Made by a program: the position numbers and the translations under genes. Under the pieces are notes generated by a model. It was not told the DNA's origin. It searched no databases and saw nothing but the letters and a program-made list of their open reading frames with translations. From Stieleria neptunia (GTDB lineage: Bacteria; Planctomycetota; Planctomycetia; Pirellulales; Pirellulaceae), in NCBI RefSeq assembly GCF_007754155.1, contig NZ_CP037423.1, forward strand, positions 2,542,001-2,606,000: a stretch of DNA of 64,000 nt. The letters run 5' to 3'. Position 1 is the first letter of the stretch, and each line of letters opens with the position of its first letter. Of the stretch, positions 41,360-51,466 are shown one piece after another.

Positions 41360-43441
41360 CTACTTGCCTTCCTTCTCGCGGCGTTTCATTTCGATGATTT
41401 CGTCCTGAACGTTGGACGGTGTTTCGCGATACGTCGCCAATTCCATCGTGAACGTTCCTTGGCCTTGCGTCATGCTGCGCAGATCGGTCGAGTAGCCGAA
41501 GGTTTCGGCCAGCGGGATCTCAGCGATGATGACGCTGTTTCCGTCGACGATGTCGTTGCTGTTCATGATGCCACGGCGACGGATGACGTCACCGACGACG
41601 GTCCCTTGGAAATCTTCCGGGCACTCGATTTCGATCTTCATGATCGGTTCGAGCAGCTTCGGAGCGGCTTGTTTGAAGTACTCTCGGAAGCAACCTTGGG
41701 CGGCGGTGTAGAACGCCTTTTCCGACGAGTCGACTTCGTGGAACGAGCCGTCATCGAGGTCGATCTTGGTGCCCACGACGGGGTATTCCGCCAGCGGTCC
41801 CTTGCCCAGGATATCTCGGAACCCTTTTTCGATGGCCGGGATGTACTGCTTGGGGATTCGACCGCCGACGACGTGATCTTCGAATTCGAAGCTGTCTTCG
41901 CTGATCGAATCGAGCGGGCTGAGCTTGCCGACGATGTGGGCGTATTGTCCCGAACCACCGGTTTGCTTCTTGTGCTTGTAATTGAATTCGATGGCGCGGG
42001 TGGGGCTTTCGCGGTAGCTGACCTTGGGGGCCCCGACTTCGATTTCGACGTCGTACTCGCGACGGATCCGTTCGATGTAGACTTCCAGGTGCAATTCGCC
42101 CATGCCGCTGATCAAGATTTCGTTGGTTTCCTCGTCCGTCATGACGCGGAACGTGGGGTCTTCCTTGCGGAAACGCTGCAGCGCCTTGCTCATCTTGTCA
42201 CCGTCGCTGCGGTTCTTGGGCATGACCGCGATCTTGATGACAGGATCTGGGACGAACATCGATTCCAGCGTGCACTGATCACGCTCGATGCCGTAGGTAT
42301 CACCACTGGCCGAATCGATGCCGGTGACGGCGACGATATCGCCGGCGCAGGCCGAGTCGACTTTTTCGCGTTTGTCACTGTGCATTCGCACGATCTGACT
42401 GAAGCGTTCCTTGCGGCCGGTTCGCTGGTTGACGTAGGTGCCGGCTTTTTCGATCGTTCCCTGGTAGATCCGCATGAAGGTCAATTGGCCGAACTCGTCG
42501 TCGACGATCTTGAACGCCATGCCGACGAACGGTGCATCCGGATCGGGTTTCAGTTCGATCTTTTTGGTTTCGTCTTTGGGGTCGACGCCGCGGATTTCAC
42601 GATCCAGCGGGCTGGGCAGGTATCGGTTGACGGCATCCAACAGCGGTTGGACACCCTTGTTCTTGAAGGCACTGCCCATGTAGACCGGCGTGGCTCCGCC
42701 GAGGACGGCATCGCGGGTGACCTTGTAGATCATTTCCAACGGCACTTCTTCTTCGCTGAGCAACAGTTCCATCATCTCGTCGTTGTACATCGACAACTGT
42801 TCGAGCATGTGGATCCGTTGCGCTTGGCATTTTTCCAGCAGATCGGCGGGGACTTCGCCGACGTCGACGTTTTGGCCTTCGTCGCCGGAGAAGCGGTAGG
42901 ACTTCATTTCGATCAGGTCGACGACGCCTTCGAATTTGTCTTCGGCACCGATCGGATACTGCATCAAGAACGCTTCGGCACCGAGTTTGTCCCGGAGTTG
43001 TTCGACGACGCGGAAGGGGTTGGCACCGGTGCGGTCCATCTTGTTGATGAAGGCGACACGGGGCACCTGGTAGCGTTTCATTTGCCGGTCGACGGTGATC
43101 GATTGGCTTTGCACGCCGCCGACGCTGCAGAGCACCAGCACGGCGCCGTCGAGCACGCGGAGCGAGCGTTCAACTTCGACGGTGAAGTCGACGTGGCCGG
43201 GGGTATCGATCAAATTGACCTTGTAGCCTTTCCATTCCAGGCTGGTGGCGGCACTGGTGATCGTGATCCCACGTTCCTTTTCCAGTTCCATGTGGTCCAT
43301 CGTCGCGCCGTCGCCGCCGCCACGGACGTCTTCGATCTTGTGAATTCGACCAGCGTAGAACAAGATGCGTTCGCTGAGTGTGGTCTTGCCCGAGTCGATA
43401 TGGGCACTGATCCCAATGTTTCTAACTTTCTCCAATTTCAT
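41360..43441 (-). CDS. fusA: elongation factor G, mitochondrial/spdEFG1 type
   Basis: A 693-residue translation GTPase. G1 is AHIDSGKTT (Ser where canonical EF-G has Ala), G3 is DTPGHVDF and G4 is NKMD. Domain IV has the usual glycine-rich loops (GGRIPKQYIPA). The DSGKTT variant and the VLVLCSVGGVQSQSITVDRQ segment are shared with mitochondrial EF-G1 and the spd group of EF-Gs known from spirochaetes, planctomycetes and some deltaproteobacteria. The frame starts with GTG 43450, but ATG 43441 has AGGTGA before it and begins MKLEKVRNIG, the typical N-terminus. It lies alone, away from the str operon. It may serve as the translocase while another EF-G elsewhere has a different role. Confidence 0.95.
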   Translation of the reverse strand: MKLEKVRNIGISAHIDSGKTTLSERILFYAGRIHKIEDVRGGGDGATMDHMELEKERGITITSAATSLEWKGYKVNLIDTPGHVDFTVEVERSLRVLDGAVLVLCSVGGVQSQSITVDRQMKRYQVPRVAFINKMDRTGANPFRVVEQLRDKLGAEAFLMQYPIGAEDKFEGVVDLIEMKSYRFSGDEGQNVDVGEVPADLLEKCQAQRIHMLEQLSMYNDEMMELLLSEEEVPLEMIYKVTRDAVLGGATPVYMGSAFKNKGVQPLLDAVNRYLPSPLDREIRGVDPKDETKKIELKPDPDAPFVGMAFKIVDDEFGQLTFMRIYQGTIEKAGTYVNQRTGRKERFSQIVRMHSDKREKVDSACAGDIVAVTGIDSASGDTYGIERDQCTLESMFVPDPVIKIAVMPKNRSDGDKMSKALQRFRKEDPTFRVMTDEETNEILISGMGELHLEVYIERIRREYDVEIEVGAPKVSYRESPTRAIEFNYKHKKQTGGSGQYAHIVGKLSPLDSISEDSFEFEDHVVGGRIPKQYIPAIEKGFRDILGKGPLAEYPVVGTKIDLDDGSFHEVDSSEKAFYTAAQGCFREYFKQAAPKLLEPIMKIEIECPEDFQGTVVGDVIRRRGIMNSNDIVDGNSVIIAEIPLAETFGYSTDLRSMTQGQGTFTMELATYRETPSNVQDEIIEMKRREKEGK

Positions 43442-44012
43442 CTCATTCACCTAGCTGTCGCAGCCGACCGAAGACGTCTCGGGGACGCGGAAAACAATTC
43501 GCGTCAACTTGTTTATTGGAAAGACCGAGAATGGTGGGTCGGAACGAATTGTGTTGTGGGGCACCGATCTGTGTCGTCCGCGACGCCCCCTGAGAGGGCA
43601 AACGGTACAGCAGTTGTCGGTACAAGTCTCAGTAACGGGGAAGGGCCGATTCGGTCGCGGCAAAGGAGGCCGACTGAATCACGCCGAAAATTTTTGCGGA
43701 ATATGGCAAAGGTTTGTCCCAGCGGAAAGGGCAAATCCAACGGGAGCGGCCAACAATTCGACCGCTTTTCACACCGTTTTCACAAGACCCCGACCGGTTT
43801 CCTCTTGCCCAAGGGCGTCGGCCGCGGCATACTCCCCCGCTTCATTTGATCCTTTGGCGAGTCGCTGAGCCGCCCGCGGGAATGGTTTCCGCCCAAGCTC
43901 CTGTCTCACCGACCACTCGCGACGTCTTCACCGTGAACACCGCTTCAGCGATTTAAGGGTGTTGCACGCCGCCTTGAGTGTCCGATCGCCAGATTTTCCC
44001 TAGAGCCAAAAC
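43442..44012. other. divergent promoter region between fusA and rpsR
   Basis: About 570 bases without a gene. Both fusA (leftward) and rpsR (rightward) must start here, but no promoter boxes, terminator or riboswitch can be named with confidence. Confidence 0.5.
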
Positions 44013-44291
44013 ATGCCAGCCCGACCGATGAGCTCGCGTAGCCGAGCCCGAAAACGTTCACGCGTCCGCTCCCGCGCCAAGAAGCAAGACCCGATTTTTG
44101 TCGACGGTCAGCGTCCCCGTCCGATGTACGTGGATTACAAGGACGTCGAGCTATTGAAAAAGATGATCAATCGCCAAGGTCGGATCGTCGGACGACGCAA
44201 GAGCGGTTGCACGGCCGTCAGCCAGCACGCGGTGACCGCCGCCGTCAAACGCGCCCGCTACATGGCTCTGTTGCCCTTCCAGGGCGATTGA
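44013..44291 (+). CDS. rpsR: 30S ribosomal protein bS18
   Basis: A 92-residue protein. The bS18 core is clear: [20 protein letters not shown], then [20 protein letters not shown] and [10 protein letters not shown]. The N-terminus has a basic Arg/Ser extension ([18 protein letters not shown]). It is not next to rpsF or rplI as in most bacteria; its partner here is a thioesterase gene overlapping by one base. Confidence 0.93.
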   Translation: MPARPMSSRSRARKRSRVRSRAKKQDPIFVDGQRPRPMYVDYKDVELLKKMINRQGRIVGRRKSGCTAVSQHAVTAAVKRARYMALLPFQGD

Positions 44292-44716
44292 TGAGTTTTC
44301 GGACTCGTCGCATTGTCGAGTTTCGTGACACGGATGCCGCCGGAATTGTTCATTTTTCGGCGTTTTTTCCGTGGATGGAATCCGCCGAGCACGAAATGCT
44401 GCGGTCGTTGGGAATCAAGGTCTTGCCCGATTCACACGACGACCCCTCGGTGACTTGGCCCCGCGTCAGCGTCAGTTGCGATTATGCGAACGCTGCGCGA
44501 TTCGAAGATTGGCTGGACATCGAGGTCTCGGTCGTCCACATCGGCCGCTCCAGCATCCGTTACGAGGTGACGTTTTCACGCCAAGACGGAAGCGGGGGTG
44601 CAGTCCCGGTCGCCAAAGGGGCGACGGTTGTTGTCTGCTGTCGTCTTCGGCCCCGGGGGGGACTGGAAAAAGTGGCAATCCCCGATGACATCCGCGTTAA
44701 GCTGGAGTCGCTGTAG
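44291..44716 (+). CDS. hotdog-fold acyl-CoA thioesterase
   Basis: A 141-residue protein of the 4-hydroxybenzoyl-CoA thioesterase type. The N-terminal motif EFRDTDAAGIVHFSAFFPWM holds the catalytic Asp region, followed by the central helix SAEHEMLRSLGI and strands EDWLDIEVSVVHIGRSSIRY. It probably hydrolyses a fatty or aromatic acyl-CoA. The frame is open further upstream within rpsR, but the ATG overlapping the rpsR stop (TGATG) is the natural start. Confidence 0.88.
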   Translation: MSFRTRRIVEFRDTDAAGIVHFSAFFPWMESAEHEMLRSLGIKVLPDSHDDPSVTWPRVSVSCDYANAARFEDWLDIEVSVVHIGRSSIRYEVTFSRQDGSGGAVPVAKGATVVVCCRLRPRGGLEKVAIPDDIRVKLESL

Positions 44717-45333
44717 GCGTCCGCGGCCGGTCAGTGAGAGGGTCAGCGGATCGTTTGTACGACGTCCTTTCGCGACTCGTTCCCAGGGCTCTGCCCTACG
44801 CCGTGAACGAATTCTTTCCCGTGTTTGACGAGGTTTAAGCCGCTGGACGCAAGCGGGCTGTCGGTTTAGTGAATGAGCCGCGGGCGCGTAAGCGGCCGGG
44901 CATCCAGGCGCCCGCCCGAGGCCTTACGGCCAGCGGCTCACATTGACTCAACCAATTCCACTCAATCGACAGCCGCGAGCTCTCCGGTTCCTTGTTATTG
45001 CCAACACACCGGAGGGCTCGCGCCCTGCCGCTAAAAAATCGTTCACGGCGTAGGGCTCCGCCGGCGGACCGCGGAGGCGGAGCCTCCAAGGCAGTGTGTT
45101 CCCAGACGGAGTCTGGGAACAAGTCTTGGACGACGGCCCGGAAGGGCCATCGTACATGCGCGCAAGGCGGTCGGCTGAAGCGGAAGGGTTCACGCTTGGT
45201 TTCCCTTCGCAGTGAAACTGAGAAATCTCGGGGAAGCCGGTCAACCATTTGGCGACTCGTTGCGTAGCGATCAGTCGGCGGAAAAGGTCCGTCGCTCGCG
45301 CTTGTCTCCCTTCACTTCGTTGCTGCCCTGCTC
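44717..45333. other. repeat-rich intergenic region
   Basis: No gene over about 600 bases. Dispersed repeats include GACGTCCTTTCGCGACTCGT (44761 on), the large palindrome GTGAGCCGC...GCGGCTCAC (44873-44941, inverted order), CCGGAGGGCTCGCGCCCTGC (45011 on) and GGCGGAGCCT (45076 on). This looks like a hotspot for nested repeat insertions. Confidence 0.6.
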
Positions 45334-47124
45334 ATGGCCCCGTCTGTGCTATCGGCTCCTGCCGCTATTTCTGGCTTACCGTTGGACGTTTCCAATTTGT
45401 TCCCCGGACCGATGCTGCTCGGACAAATTGCGGACTGGTTTCCAATCTGGGTCACACCGATCTACACGATCGCGGTCGGCCTGCTGGTCGGGGCGGGGGT
45501 CGCGGCGGTGTTCTATGCGGCCCTGGCGCTGCTGTCGTTCATTCCGCCGTTGGGGAAATTGGCCGATTCCTCGACCACCGGCAACGTCGCATCGCTCGTG
45601 ATCGGGGCGGTGATTGCGGTGCTGCTGTGCAGCCAGTACGCGTGGTCCGACGACGGCTTTTCGCAAACATTGATCCTGCCGCTGAGCCTGATCGGGGTGG
45701 TGATGGGCTATGCGATCATCTACGCGATGTGGTATCGCACGCGGGTGGAATGGGGAGAGATCTTGACCGAGGGCATCGTGCCTTACGTGTTGTCGGTGGC
45801 CGGAATTTTTGTCGTCGTCGGCTTGGCGGGCAGCTACTTCATTTCCGAGCCGATGCGGTTCGTCCGCTCGCTCTCGGAGGTCCATTGGGTCGGTGACGGC
45901 GTCACGGAAGTCGCGTTGACGATTCCGGGGGCGGATCCGTCGGTCAGCCCCGACGCGGCGACGTTTCACCCGCAGTCGATCGACTACGATTTGACCGGCA
46001 TTTCCGAGCTGAAGATTTCGACCGACAAGACCGTGATGTTGGCCGACGGCGCCGAGATGATTGATTTCGAACGCAACCCGACGCGCGTCGATGCCGGCGA
46101 GACGTTGGTGTTTCGCTATGAAGATCGTGACCAGCCGCCGCTGCCGCAAGACCCGTCTCGGTTCCACATCCAGAACCGCGAACTCGATCCGGCGACCGTC
46201 ACGATCACGATGACGTCGATCCCCCAAATTCCCGAGATCACTCAGGCGGCCGGCATCGGTGCCCTGGTGTTCTTTCTGTTCAGCGGGCTGGTCGCGTTTC
46301 GCCAAGCCGCACCACGTGTCTGGGCGTTGGCCTGGTCGACGGCCAAGAACGAGATGGCCCAGACGCTGTATTTGATCTTGTTGGTCATCGGGGTGGTCGG
46401 GGTGATCATTTTTTCGATCTACCCGTTCAACACGCTCGGCGATGACATTCGGATGTTCAAGGACAGCAGCGTGACGCTGATCATGGTGTTGGCCATGTTG
46501 CAGGCGGTCTGGAGTTCGGGAACCTCGGTCAGCGAAGAGATCGAAGGTCGAACGGCGTTGACGGTGCTCAGCAAACCGGTCTCGCGACGATCGTTTTTGC
46601 TGGGCAAGTATGCCGGGATCGTCATGTCGGTCGCGGTGATGTTTGTCATCATCGGAGCCGTGTTGTTGTTGTTGATGGCCTACAAGCCGATCTATGACGC
46701 CCGCGAGACGGCCAAGGCGACGCCGATCTGGGAAATCGGATTCAACGAAATCATGTCCACCGTTCCGGTCCTCGGGCTGTACTTCATGCAGACGATGGTG
46801 ATCGCGTCGATCGCCGTTGCCCTGGCCACCCGGCTGCCCCTGCTGGCCAATCTGATTCTGTGTTTCGTGATCTATGTGATCGGAAACCTGACGCAGCCGC
46901 TCGTCGCGTCCGCCCAGGGCGAAAACCCGTTGGTCGGCTTCTTTGGCAATCTGATCGCGGTCATTGTCCCGAATTTGAACATTTTTAACGTTCAAAGCGC
47001 CATGGATAGTGGAAGCCAGGTCCCTTGGATCTACTTGGCCGGTTCTTTTAACTATCTTGTGTGTTTCGCGGTCGCGATTTGGATGCTGGCGATGCTGTTG
47101 TTCGAAGACCGCGATTTGGCATAG
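45334..47124 (+). CDS. ABC-2 type transporter permease
   Basis: A 596-residue membrane protein. N-terminal helices (residues about 30-65, 85-115, 140-165) are followed by an extracytoplasmic domain (about 180-300) and then a typical ABC-2 permease region (AWSTAKNEMAQTLYLILLVI, then SEEIEGRTALTVLSKPVSRR and SFLLGKYAGIVM). The SKPVSR motif is seen in NosY/YhaP-like permeases. An ATPase partner would be needed; the next gene encodes an ABC-like protein, but a degenerate one. The substrate is not apparent. Confidence 0.83.
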   Translation: MAPSVLSAPAAISGLPLDVSNLFPGPMLLGQIADWFPIWVTPIYTIAVGLLVGAGVAAVFYAALALLSFIPPLGKLADSSTTGNVASLVIGAVIAVLLCSQYAWSDDGFSQTLILPLSLIGVVMGYAIIYAMWYRTRVEWGEILTEGIVPYVLSVAGIFVVVGLAGSYFISEPMRFVRSLSEVHWVGDGVTEVALTIPGADPSVSPDAATFHPQSIDYDLTGISELKISTDKTVMLADGAEMIDFERNPTRVDAGETLVFRYEDRDQPPLPQDPSRFHIQNRELDPATVTITMTSIPQIPEITQAAGIGALVFFLFSGLVAFRQAAPRVWALAWSTAKNEMAQTLYLILLVIGVVGVIIFSIYPFNTLGDDIRMFKDSSVTLIMVLAMLQAVWSSGTSVSEEIEGRTALTVLSKPVSRRSFLLGKYAGIVMSVAVMFVIIGAVLLLLMAYKPIYDARETAKATPIWEIGFNEIMSTVPVLGLYFMQTMVIASIAVALATRLPLLANLILCFVIYVIGNLTQPLVASAQGENPLVGFFGNLIAVIVPNLNIFNVQSAMDSGSQVPWIYLAGSFNYLVCFAVAIWMLAMLLFEDRDLA

Positions 47125-47254
47125 TGGGTGAACGAAAAAGCAGGTTTTCGCAGGGCGGCAAACGCCGGACGCACTGCGGGAACCCTCGGATTCGATCAAC
47201 AGACGTTTCGTTCCCCGCAGACTCAGTGGCGTTTATTATCGGGGAGCCGTTGCT

Positions 47255-49075
47255 TTGAATCGTTTTCACACCCTCTCGGCGGCCCGTCATGAACCGGAGG
47301 CGGGCCCGGGCAAACTCTTCTCGTTATTTTGGGCGACGCTCGCCGGGCTGCTGGTCCCGTGCGTGGTCTTGGTCGTCGGCTTGATTTCGCTGTTGCTGCA
47401 GTCGGGAGAGCTGAGCCAATCGACGGTGCGGCTGGGAGTCAATCTGTACGTTCGGTTGCCGGCGTCGTTTGTCGATCAGCCGCCGTTGGTCCAGCTGACC
47501 CAGCTGACCTCGCTGTCGTTTGCGATGGCGGTGGTGTTGAGCGTTGCGGTTTGGCGTCATCGCCGCTTGGCGGATCGTCGTGCCGCGGCGATCACCAAGT
47601 CGTTGCATCAGAAAGTCTTGAAACAGAGCGTGCGACGCGCCGAGCTGGAAGGCGCCGCTGCGCAATCGTTGAACGCTCAGAAGCTGATCGGTCGACACCT
47701 GCCGTCGGTCCAATCCGGGCTTTCACTTTGGTATCGTTCCTTGCCCCGCAGCCTGTTTTTGTTGCTGGGATGTGTGTCGCTGGCGTTACTGGTTCATATC
47801 TGGTTGGCCATCGTTGCGGTCATCAGCGGTGTGATGGTGTGGCGTTTGTATCGTCAGGTCCGTGGCGGTGACGCCGACGAAGCGGGGCGATGGGAGTTGC
47901 CGCAGTTGCGCGCCCAGATGGCGGCGTTGGTCGGTCGCGCCCCCAAGATGGCTCGCTTGCAGGCGCAAGGGATCGCCGAAGCGTCGTTTCAGCATGAGCT
48001 GGATCAGCTGTATCAGAAACTGGAGGAAAACGACGCCCATCGGGGACGCGTTTGGCCGCTGTTGTTTTTAGCCGCGTCGGCGGCCACCGCCATCATGGTC
48101 ATCGGCTTGGGCTTGAACCTGCTGGAAACCGATGCCGGATTGAGTCTTTCGTCGGCGGTGGTGTTGGGGTTGTCGCTGGCCGGCGCGGTGTCGGGGGTCT
48201 GGCGATTGCAGACGCTCGGCCGACGGTTGCGTGCCAGCGGGACGGCCTGCGATGCCGTCTATGCGTACTTGCGAAAAAGCGATGGAGCGACCCCGTCGGA
48301 ACAGCGGGTCGGTCTGGCGGGGCTGCGCGACGGCGTCGAGTTTCGCGACGTGACGCTGGTCGATTCCCACGGCCAAGCGATCCTCAATCACATCACGACG
48401 GAGTTCACGCCCAAGTCGTTGGTGACGCTGTTGGGCACCGATTCGGTGTCCCCACAAGCGATGGTCGAATTGTTGATGGGTTTTGGACGCCCCGGCTCGG
48501 GCGAGGTGCGGATCGATGGGCTAAAGCTGTTGGAAGTGCACCCCGCGTCGCTGGCCAAGAATGTGATGTGGATCGAACCGTCGGGGCCGTTGTGGGATGG
48601 GACGATCGAAGAGAACCTGTCGGCCGGAAGCGGCGGCTCGATCAGCAACGCGGACATCGTCGATGCGTTACGCGAAGTCGATGTGTATGAACAGATCCAG
48701 CGTCTTCCTGAGGGGCTTTCGACGTATGCATCGGTCGAAGGGTTCTCGTTGTCGACCGAAGCGACCTACGGGATCGGGCTGGCGCGGGCGCTGTTGCATC
48801 GCCCGCCGATCTTGCTGGTCAACGAACCGCCGGCACCGAACGCGCAACTGGCCGATGATCCGTGTTTGAAGGCGATCAAGAAACTGGTCGACCAAGGATC
48901 GTTGGTCGTCATGCTGCCACGACGGCTGCAAACATTGCGTACGGCCGATCGCGTGATTTTGCTCAACGGCCCCAATCTCGCCGGCGAAGGAAACCATTCC
49001 CAATTGCTCAGCGACAGCGATCTGTATCGCCATCTGAATTATCTGTTGTTCAACCCGTATCGCCCGGGACGGTGA
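47255..49075 (+). CDS. ABC exporter-like protein with degenerate ATPase domain
   Basis: A 606-residue protein with the outline of an ABC exporter half-transporter: membrane helices (residues 25-50, 75-98, 168-205, 260-310) then an ATPase-like domain (about 365-600). The domain is broken at its catalytic points. Walker A should be GxxGxGKST but reads LLGTDSVSPQAMVEL with no lysine. The signature LSGGQ is LSTEATYGIGLARALL. The Walker B strand PPILLVNEPPAPN keeps a Glu, but the aspartate is Asn. The start is TTG 47255. It follows the permease gene by 130 bases. It may regulate or scaffold transport rather than power it. Confidence 0.8.
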   Translation: MNRFHTLSAARHEPEAGPGKLFSLFWATLAGLLVPCVVLVVGLISLLLQSGELSQSTVRLGVNLYVRLPASFVDQPPLVQLTQLTSLSFAMAVVLSVAVWRHRRLADRRAAAITKSLHQKVLKQSVRRAELEGAAAQSLNAQKLIGRHLPSVQSGLSLWYRSLPRSLFLLLGCVSLALLVHIWLAIVAVISGVMVWRLYRQVRGGDADEAGRWELPQLRAQMAALVGRAPKMARLQAQGIAEASFQHELDQLYQKLEENDAHRGRVWPLLFLAASAATAIMVIGLGLNLLETDAGLSLSSAVVLGLSLAGAVSGVWRLQTLGRRLRASGTACDAVYAYLRKSDGATPSEQRVGLAGLRDGVEFRDVTLVDSHGQAILNHITTEFTPKSLVTLLGTDSVSPQAMVELLMGFGRPGSGEVRIDGLKLLEVHPASLAKNVMWIEPSGPLWDGTIEENLSAGSGGSISNADIVDALREVDVYEQIQRLPEGLSTYASVEGFSLSTEATYGIGLARALLHRPPILLVNEPPAPNAQLADDPCLKAIKKLVDQGSLVVMLPRRLQTLRTADRVILLNGPNLAGEGNHSQLLSDSDLYRHLNYLLFNPYRPGR

Positions 49076-49720
49076 AACGCGGCCCCCAGGGGCAACGTTG
49101 TAGCGCATTCCTTTCCTGTGGTTTGCGAGGGTGTAGCGGCAGGGCGCAAGCGGGCTGTTGATTTAGTCGGGTTCTGCTGAGTTAATGGTGAGCCGCTGGC
49201 CGTAAGGCCTCGGGCAACGTCGCAGTGCCCGGCCGCTTACGCGGCGCGCGGCTCACTAAATCGACAGCCCGCTGGCGCCCTACCGCTAACAAAAAGCACC
49301 CTGCTTGGCGTCAAAGTAGCACGACTTCTCTGTCCCTGCGATTTTGATCCTCAGGGAGAAAACCCACCGATGGCAGCGCGGACCCACGGATGTTTTGCTG
49401 CTCCCCATCGGCGGGTTCGCGCTGCTATCGGTGGGCTGGTGGTGTCGGGGGCAAAAATTAATCCCCCCCGGCGATCTGAAATCGGGCACAATGGAAGGGG
49501 GCGGCCGGTGATGCAGTGACGCATTTTTTAGCGGTCGGGCGCGAGCCCTCCGGTGTTTTGGCAGAGATGGAGAACCGGAGGGCTCGCGCCCTGCCGCTAA
49601 AACCTCAAGAAACACAAGGGAAAATGCTTCACAGCGTTGCCCAAGCGCTCGGACGCCACGTCGCTGGTTTCTGAGCTAGTCTTTCCGAACCACTGAATCC
49701 TCCAACGATGACGCGATGAG
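49076..49720. other. repeat-rich intergenic region
   Basis: No gene. Contains the large palindrome (GTGAGCCGCTGGCCGTAAGG at 49190 to GCGGCTCAC at 49256), the GGGCGCGAGCCCTCCGG repeat (49538) and its inverse (49577). A segment at 49350-49450 has an inverted pair (ACCCACCGATGGCAGCGCGG / CGCGCTGCTATCGGTGGGCT). Confidence 0.6.
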
Positions 49721-51376
49721 ATGAATCGACGACACAAAATCTTTTGTCTTCTGGCTGCCGCTGGAACACTCACCGCGTTTCCGTCTGCTTCTTCGGGGCA
49801 GGACATCATCGGCGAAGCGTTGGGGAAAATCATCTTGCCGGCGGTCGGCCCTGTCATCCTGGATCGTGCCGGCGGCCAGATCCTGGAGAAGGGATTGAAC
49901 GGAGGATTCGGAAAAGGCGGAATGCTTCCCGGACGTGGCGGTCGAGTGCCGACGCGTCCTTCACGACGTCAGGGATCGCCGCAAGTCATCCGTTCCCAGC
50001 CCTCTTCGCAAACGGTCCCCTCGGGTTCGTACCAAAGTCAGCCGCCATCCGACGTCGCCCCGGCGCCGAACGCTCCGCCGCCGGTTGATCCGCCGGAAAA
50101 CCGAATCGTGACGCGACCGTCGGTTTCGCCCAACCCGTCGCCGACCGAAATGGCACTGACCCATGTCGTTTCCGCAGGCCCGCAATTGACCGGTCAAGTG
50201 ATACGCGCCGAAGCGACCCAAATCGCCAACCAGCTCGACCAAGCCGTGATGCGATCCCTTGACCAATCGCGTGGCGATTCGACAGTGGAAGCGTTGCGCC
50301 GCGACTATCGCAACCTCGCGCACAACGAGCATCGAGACAACGCTCGCGCCGCCTTGCTGGTCAACCACGAATCGGCACTGACCGCCACGGGGACCGGCCA
50401 ATCCTGGTCGCCCCTCTTCAAAGCGGCTGATGCTGCCGATCGGATCGCGGCGTTGCCGCCGGAATCCGACCGGCAAACGCTGACGCAAGCGATCGAAGCG
50501 TTGCGAAGTGAACTGACCGGCGTCACGGGGTCGGTGCTCAGCGGCAATGAGATCGCGGTGATTGCCCAGCGCGCCAAGAACATCCGCAACATGGGCGTGC
50601 TGAGCGAGATCGCGCGAGTGCTGGGGGCTCAGCGCCGCGACGACCTGTTCGCGCGGATCGCCGAAGCGGCGGCCAAGAGCGATGCGCCGGATGAAGCCGT
50701 CACGGGATTGCTGGGCGTCAGCTTGGCAGCCGGCGGCAATGCCGTCACCGACATGCAGCTTCCCGAAGGGATTCCAGCGGTGGTGCTCTACAGCCCCGAG
50801 ATCAACACGGCACCGATCAGCTTTGTCTGTGACGACGCGTTGGAGATCACGCTTGCCCCGGGTGAGATGGTACCGTTGGACCAATCGTTTGTCGTCGCGT
50901 TTCAAAACGGGAAAGGCGTTGTCAAGCGATACACGATCAACGACGGCATGTATCGCTGGGTGGTCGATCAAGACGGCTGGGATGTTCGTCAAAAGACCGC
51001 TGTGGAAGTCAGCATCGACGCCAATCATTCGCCCGCAGCGTTCCATTACCTGCTCAATGGTCAGCCGCAGATCGCCGCAGCCGGCACGGTGATGCAGCAT
51101 CGGTTGGACGGGCCGGCACGCATCGATTTCGATCGCGGACTCGGTGACGGCAGCAGCAAGTCGACACTGGTCACTCCCGGCGACTATGTGGTCGGCGTCG
51201 ACCCCGAAACGGCAGGCTGGGACTTGCACCTGCGGCCGCGACAAGCGGCGACCGCGGAGTCGACGACGGCGATTGCCAAGCAGCATTGGCGAAGCAGCGT
51301 CTTGCAAGCCCAACGCTCAGCCTCGATCGATCCCGCCGAAGCCAAAGTCGACGCCCTGTTGGATCTGATCGAATAA
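49721..51376 (+). CDS. secreted hypothetical protein
   Basis: A 551-residue protein with a signal peptide (MNRRHKIFCLLAAAGTLTAF, cleavage near SSG-Q). A Pro/Ser-rich linker (residues 70-130) is followed by a helical domain (about 140-330: AIEALRSELTGVTGSVLSGN) and a beta-rich C-terminal region (PISFVCDDALEITLAPGEMV, GMYRWVVDQDGWDV). It has no catalytic motif. It is probably an extracytoplasmic structural or cell-envelope protein specific to planctomycetes; function unknown. Confidence 0.72.
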   Translation: MNRRHKIFCLLAAAGTLTAFPSASSGQDIIGEALGKIILPAVGPVILDRAGGQILEKGLNGGFGKGGMLPGRGGRVPTRPSRRQGSPQVIRSQPSSQTVPSGSYQSQPPSDVAPAPNAPPPVDPPENRIVTRPSVSPNPSPTEMALTHVVSAGPQLTGQVIRAEATQIANQLDQAVMRSLDQSRGDSTVEALRRDYRNLAHNEHRDNARAALLVNHESALTATGTGQSWSPLFKAADAADRIAALPPESDRQTLTQAIEALRSELTGVTGSVLSGNEIAVIAQRAKNIRNMGVLSEIARVLGAQRRDDLFARIAEAAAKSDAPDEAVTGLLGVSLAAGGNAVTDMQLPEGIPAVVLYSPEINTAPISFVCDDALEITLAPGEMVPLDQSFVVAFQNGKGVVKRYTINDGMYRWVVDQDGWDVRQKTAVEVSIDANHSPAAFHYLLNGQPQIAAAGTVMQHRLDGPARIDFDRGLGDGSSKSTLVTPGDYVVGVDPETAGWDLHLRPRQAATAESTTAIAKQHWRSSVLQAQRSASIDPAEAKVDALLDLIE

Positions 51377-51466
51377 ACGTGGGGTAAGCTTCTAGCTTGC
51401 CGTCCAGAGTGCGTCAGCACTCTGCGTTCCTTGCAGGCACGGATCGCAAGCTGGAAGCTTACGCCA

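Noticed and set aside
41273..43849. 858-residue + strand ORF opposite fusA
   Set aside because: It is the antisense of a highly conserved EF-G gene; the long open frame results from GC-biased codon use.
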